A DNA stretch of 64,000 nt from GCA-003244245 sp050700355. Lineage in GTDB: Bacteria; Actinomycetota; Actinomycetes; Mycobacteriales; Pseudonocardiaceae. A program made the position numbers and the translations under genes. Shown one piece after another: positions 60,837-64,000 of this stretch. Position 1 is the stretch's first letter. Each line of letters begins with the position of its first letter. The notes beneath the pieces were generated by a model. That model saw only the letters and a program-made list of their open reading frames with translations, made no database searches and was not told where the DNA came from. The stretch lies in contig JBOHHE010000057.1 in assembly GCA_050700355.1 (NCBI GenBank), positions 1 through 64,000 on the forward strand, read 5' to 3'.

Positions 60837-62591
60837 TTAGATGACTGATTCGAGGAGGCGGGGACGGGCTTCGGGGGCGGTGTTGCGACGGGCGGCGGCT
60901 GCGGAATCGTCGGGCTCGGATTGGGAATCGCGTTCGGCGGTGACTCGCGCGCGGTAGAGCTCGATCTCGCGACTACACTCAGTGGTGTCCCAGCCGAGCA
61001 CCTCGCCCATCAGCTCGGCGACCTCCGTAACGCACGCCTCGCCTCGGTGCGGGTACTCGATCGAGATACGGGTACGGCGGGTGAGCACATCCTCCAAATG
61101 CAGAGCGCCTTCGTGGCTGGCCGCGTGCACCACCTCGACCTTGAGATAATCCGGGGCCTCGGGCACCGGCGCGAGCAGATCCCGACGCTGGGCGGCCAAG
61201 GCCAGCACCTGGTGCACCGCCGAGCCGTAGCGATCCAGCAGGTACCGCAGGCGATAGGGATGCAGTCCGTGCCGGGCGGCCAGCGCATCGGCCTGGTTGA
61301 CCAGCGCGTGATAGCCGTCCGCGCCGAGCAGGGGCACCTTGTCGGTGATCGAGGGAGCGACCCGGCCGGGTAGATCGGGCACCGCCGCGTCGACCGCGTC
61401 GGCCGCCATCACCCGGTAGGTGGTGTACTTGCCACCTGCGATCGCGACCAGCCCTGGCGCCACCCGGGCCACCGCGTGCTCCCGGGACAGCCGGGAGGTC
61501 TCCTCGCTCTCCCCAGCCAGCAGGGGTCGCAGTCCCGCGTAGACGCCCTCGATATCGTCCGAGGTCAGCGGGGTGGCCAGCACCGTATTGACGGTTTCGA
61601 GCAGGTAGTCGATGTCCGCTCGGGTGGCTGAAGGATGAGCGAGGTCGAGATTCCAGCCGGTATCGGTGGTGCCGACGATCCAGTGGTTGCGCCACGGAAT
61701 GACGAACAGCACCGACGTCGCGGTGCGCAGGATCAGCCCGCTCTCCGACACGATGCGGTCCCGGGGCACCACGATGTGCACGCCCTTGGAGGCGCGCACC
61801 CGGAACCGACCACGCCCGCCGGAGAGCCGCTGAATCTCATCGGTCCACACCCCAGTGCAGTTGAGCACCGCATGCGCCTCGACGTCAGCGGTCTCACCGG
61901 TCTCACAGTCCCGCACGCGGACCCCACAGATCCGGTCCGCCTCCCGGAGGAAGCCGACGACCTGGGTGGAGGTGCGCACCACGGCGCCGTACTGGGCCGC
62001 CGTCCGGGCCACCGTCACGGTATGCCGAGCGTCATCGGCGATCGCGTCGTAGTAGCGCACCCCGCCGATGAGCGTGTCGCGGCGCAGGGCAGGTGCCATC
62101 CGCAGGGCTCCAGCCCGGGTGAGATGGGACTGCCCCGGTACCGAGCGGGCCCCGCCCAATGTCTGGTAGATCGCCAGCCCGGCGGCGACGTAGGGGCGCT
62201 CCCAGATCCGGTGGTTCAGCGGGTACAAGAAACTCACCGGTTTGACCAGGTGCGGCGCCAACCGGGTGAGCATCAGCTCCCGCTCGTGCAACGCCTCGCG
62301 AACCAGCCCGAATTCGAGCTGCTCCAGGTAACGCAAGCCGCCGTGGAACAGCTTGGACGATCGGCTGGACGTGCCTGACGCGAGATCCCTGGCCTCGACC
62401 AGGGCGACCTTGAGCCCTCGGGTGGCGGCATCCAGCGCGGCGCCGGTACCGACCACGCCACCGCCGATGACCAAGACGTCGAACTGTTCACCGGTCAGCC
62501 GCTGCCAGCCCACCGCCCGCTGTGCCGGACCAAGCTGTCCCGGGGCAGGTCCGCCTCCGATCTGCTGGTGGTCGCGTTCGGCCTCCTGCAC
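60837..62591 (-). CDS. glpD: Glycerol-3-phosphate dehydrogenase (FAD)
   Basis: GlpD oxidises sn-glycerol-3-phosphate to dihydroxyacetone phosphate at the membrane. The 584-residue flavoprotein shows the FAD-binding FDVLVIGGGVVGTGAALDAA, ASGTSSRSSKLFHGGLRYLE, the substrate region HIVVPRDRIVSESGLILRTA, GTTDTGWNLDLAHPSATRAD and GLVAIAGGKYTTYRVMA. The C-terminal 150 residues form the usual helical domain. GTG 62591 with GGAGGAG upstream is preferred over ATG 62678. It is divergent from glpK, so the pair serves glycerol use. A separate copy may exist elsewhere. Confidence 0.93.
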   Translation of the reverse strand: MQEAERDHQQIGGGPAPGQLGPAQRAVGWQRLTGEQFDVLVIGGGVVGTGAALDAATRGLKVALVEARDLASGTSSRSSKLFHGGLRYLEQLEFGLVREALHERELMLTRLAPHLVKPVSFLYPLNHRIWERPYVAAGLAIYQTLGGARSVPGQSHLTRAGALRMAPALRRDTLIGGVRYYDAIADDARHTVTVARTAAQYGAVVRTSTQVVGFLREADRICGVRVRDCETGETADVEAHAVLNCTGVWTDEIQRLSGGRGRFRVRASKGVHIVVPRDRIVSESGLILRTATSVLFVIPWRNHWIVGTTDTGWNLDLAHPSATRADIDYLLETVNTVLATPLTSDDIEGVYAGLRPLLAGESEETSRLSREHAVARVAPGLVAIAGGKYTTYRVMAADAVDAAVPDLPGRVAPSITDKVPLLGADGYHALVNQADALAARHGLHPYRLRYLLDRYGSAVHQVLALAAQRRDLLAPVPEAPDYLKVEVVHAASHEGALHLEDVLTRRTRISIEYPHRGEACVTEVAELMGEVLGWDTTECSREIELYRARVTAERDSQSEPDDSAAAARRNTAPEARPRLLESVI

Positions 62592-62765
62592 CGCATCTCC
62601 TCCAGTCCGCGCCGCCCATGCCCGTCGTGCGCTCCCGCTGCACGCTACCGTCGATGGGCCTGTTCGGTCTGCCCACACCCGACGTCGATGTCCGGTCAGA
62701 GCTCGGCTCGTAACTTGTCGAGCATGGTGGCGGCGCCGCGTTACCAGGCGCTAACGTCGGGCTCG
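62592..62765. promoter_or_regulatory. Divergent glpD/glpK intergenic region
   Basis: This 174-base gap must hold both promoters. GGAGGAG precedes the glpD GTG at 62591. On the other side no clear ribosome-binding site lies before the glpK ATG at 62766. No confident operator or catabolite-control site was identified. Confidence 0.5.
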
Positions 62766-64000
62766 ATGAACCAGTACGTCGCAGCGATCGACCAGGGCAC
62801 CACCTCCACCCGCGCCATGGTGTTCGACCACCACGGTCGGGTGGTTTCGGCGGACCAGCGCGAGCACCAGCAGATCTTGCCCAGGCCCGGTTGGGTGGAG
62901 CACGACGCGATCGAGATCTGGACGAACACCCGGGAGGTCGCGGCTGGGGCACTGGCCAAGGCAGACCTGACGCCCGGCGATCTCGCCGCGGTGGGCATTA
63001 CCAACCAGCGGGAGACCACTCTGGTATGGGACCGGCTCAGCGGCGAGCCGGTGCACAATGCGATCGTCTGGCAGGACACGCGTACCGACACGCTGTGCGC
63101 GCAGCTCGGCGGAGACGCCGGTGCAATGCGCTATCAGGAGCGCACCGGGTTGCCGCTGGCCACCTACTTCTCCGGACCCAAGATTCGCTGGATCCTCGAC
63201 AACGTCGAGAGTGCCCGCGAGCGGGCTGAGAACGGCGAACTCTGCTTCGGAACGATGGATACCTGGGTGTTGTGGAACATGACCGGTGGCCCGGCCGGAG
63301 GATTGCACGTCACCGACGTCACCAACGCCTCCCGGACGCTGCTGATGGATCTGGACACGCTGTCCTGGGACGAGACCATCGCCGAGGAGATGGGGGTTCC
63401 AGTGGCGATGCTGCCGGAGATCCGCTCATCGTCGGAGGTGTACGGCCCGGCCCGGGAACGCGGCGCGCTGGCCGGCGTTCCGATCGCCAGCATCCTCGGT
63501 GACCAGCAAGCGGCCACCTTCGGGCAGGCCTGCCTGGCCGTCGGGGAGGCCAAGAACACCTACGGCACCGGCAATTTCATGTTGCTCAACACCGGTACCG
63601 AGAAAGTGATGAGCCGCAACGGACTGCTCACCACGATCTGCTACCAGATCGGATCACGGGCCCCGGTGTATGCGCTGGAGGGCTCGATCGCGGTCACCGG
63701 ATCGCTGGTGCAGTGGCTGCGGGACAACCTCGGCCTGATCTCCTCAGCGGCTGAGATCGAGCAGGCCGCAGCCGGCGTCGAGGACAACGGCGGGGCATAC
63801 TTCGTGCCCGCCTTCTCCGGGCTGTTCGCCCCGCACTGGCGCTCCGATGCCCGGGGGGCCATCGTCGGCTTGACCCGTTACGTCACCCGCGCTCACCTGG
63901 CCAGAGCAGCGCTGGAAGCCACCGCGTTCCAGTCCCGCGAAGTGCTCGATGCGATGAACGCGGACTCTGGGGTGGCCCTGACCGCACTGAAGGTGGACGG
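62766..64000 (+). CDS. glpK: Glycerol kinase, 3' end outside the window
   Basis: GlpK phosphorylates glycerol to glycerol-3-phosphate. The visible 411 residues start VAAIDQGTTSTRAMVFDHHG (phosphate loop), continue with GITNQRETTLVWDRLSGEPV, the WQDTRTD substrate loop, SGPKIRWILDN, TMDTWVLWNMTGG and the second ATP motif KNTYGTGNFMLLNTG. The usual length is about 500 residues, so roughly 90 are beyond the edge. The start ATG at 62766 is used because MNQYVAAIDQGT is the family N-terminus. It is divergent from glpD. Confidence 0.95.
   Translation, partial: MNQYVAAIDQGTTSTRAMVFDHHGRVVSADQREHQQILPRPGWVEHDAIEIWTNTREVAAGALAKADLTPGDLAAVGITNQRETTLVWDRLSGEPVHNAIVWQDTRTDTLCAQLGGDAGAMRYQERTGLPLATYFSGPKIRWILDNVESARERAENGELCFGTMDTWVLWNMTGGPAGGLHVTDVTNASRTLLMDLDTLSWDETIAEEMGVPVAMLPEIRSSSEVYGPARERGALAGVPIASILGDQQAATFGQACLAVGEAKNTYGTGNFMLLNTGTEKVMSRNGLLTTICYQIGSRAPVYALEGSIAVTGSLVQWLRDNLGLISSAAEIEQAAAGVEDNGGAYFVPAFSGLFAPHWRSDARGAIVGLTRYVTRAHLARAALEATAFQSREVLDAMNADSGVALTALKVD

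Overview
The window is high-GC actinobacterial DNA, most likely from a member of the Pseudonocardiaceae (inferred from gene content, not from a marker gene). The pointers are tandem LytR-CpsA-Psr proteins beside RmlD and a TIGR03089 protein, a calerythrin-like EF-hand protein, helix-turn-helix regulators of the DUF5753 type, a DUF574-type methyltransferase, and an accD5-accE-maf...accA3 block beside birA and a PH-domain gene. Much of the order (fadE25-like, purE, purK, gtrA, PH protein, birA, accD5, accE, maf, accA3) matches the corresponding mycobacterial region, so the window looks like a conserved chromosomal backbone interrupted by accessory islands.

Layout. 0-8.5 kb: a truncated TIR-domain gene at the left edge, an Lrp regulator divergent from hpd (tyrosine catabolism), two tandemly duplicated animal-type haem peroxidases with a duplicated scrap of the neighbouring phosphotransferase gene, then an acyl-CoA dehydrogenase/phosphotransferase pair resembling the split halves of ACAD10/11. 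8.7-16.2 kb: cell-envelope genes (glycosyltransferase, rmlD, two LCP ligases, GT87 mannosyltransferase, TIGR03089). 16.2-28.4 kb: an accessory zone rich in decayed genes (DUF397, nucleotidyltransferase, helix-turn-helix, kinase/beta-propeller, a toxin-antitoxin-like pair, Uma2) mixed with intact genes (AAA ATPase, an EACC1-type conflict protein, EF-hand protein, VapBC, SDR, XRE-TPR regulator). 28.5-33 kb: fadE, purE, purK, gtrA, hisN. 33-36.7 kb: TPR regulator, P450, carbonic anhydrase. 37.1-41.5 kb: a compositionally distinct island with two D-Ala-D-Ala-ligase-like ATP-grasp enzymes, a membrane-anchored MurF-like ligase and an alpha/beta hydrolase. 41.7-52.3 kb: HMG-CoA lyase, PH protein, birA, accD5, accE, maf, regulator, methyltransferase, accA3, transporter. 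52.4-60.7 kb: a second island with a three-gene set (2TM protein, cupin-like protein, inositol-monophosphatase-like protein) followed by a 1918-residue TIR / degenerate phosphoesterase / NACHT / pentapeptide / WD40 protein. 60.8-64 kb: divergent glpD and glpK, the latter running off the edge.

How the genes work together. BirA biotinylates AccA3, which with AccD5 and AccE forms an acyl-CoA carboxylase for malonyl/methylmalonyl-CoA supply. PurE and PurK are consecutive purine enzymes. RmlD, the glycosyltransferases and the LCP proteins serve wall-polymer synthesis and attachment. The two most interesting loci are the 1918-residue STAND protein, with an intact-looking TIR effector and ATPase but a phosphoesterase domain that has lost most of its metal-ligand motifs, and the Ddl/Ddl/MurF-like/hydrolase island, which looks like a dedicated route to an altered peptidoglycan-precursor terminus or a D-amino-acid dipeptide. 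Both interpretations are inference. No tRNA, rRNA, CRISPR array or complete insertion sequence was recognised.
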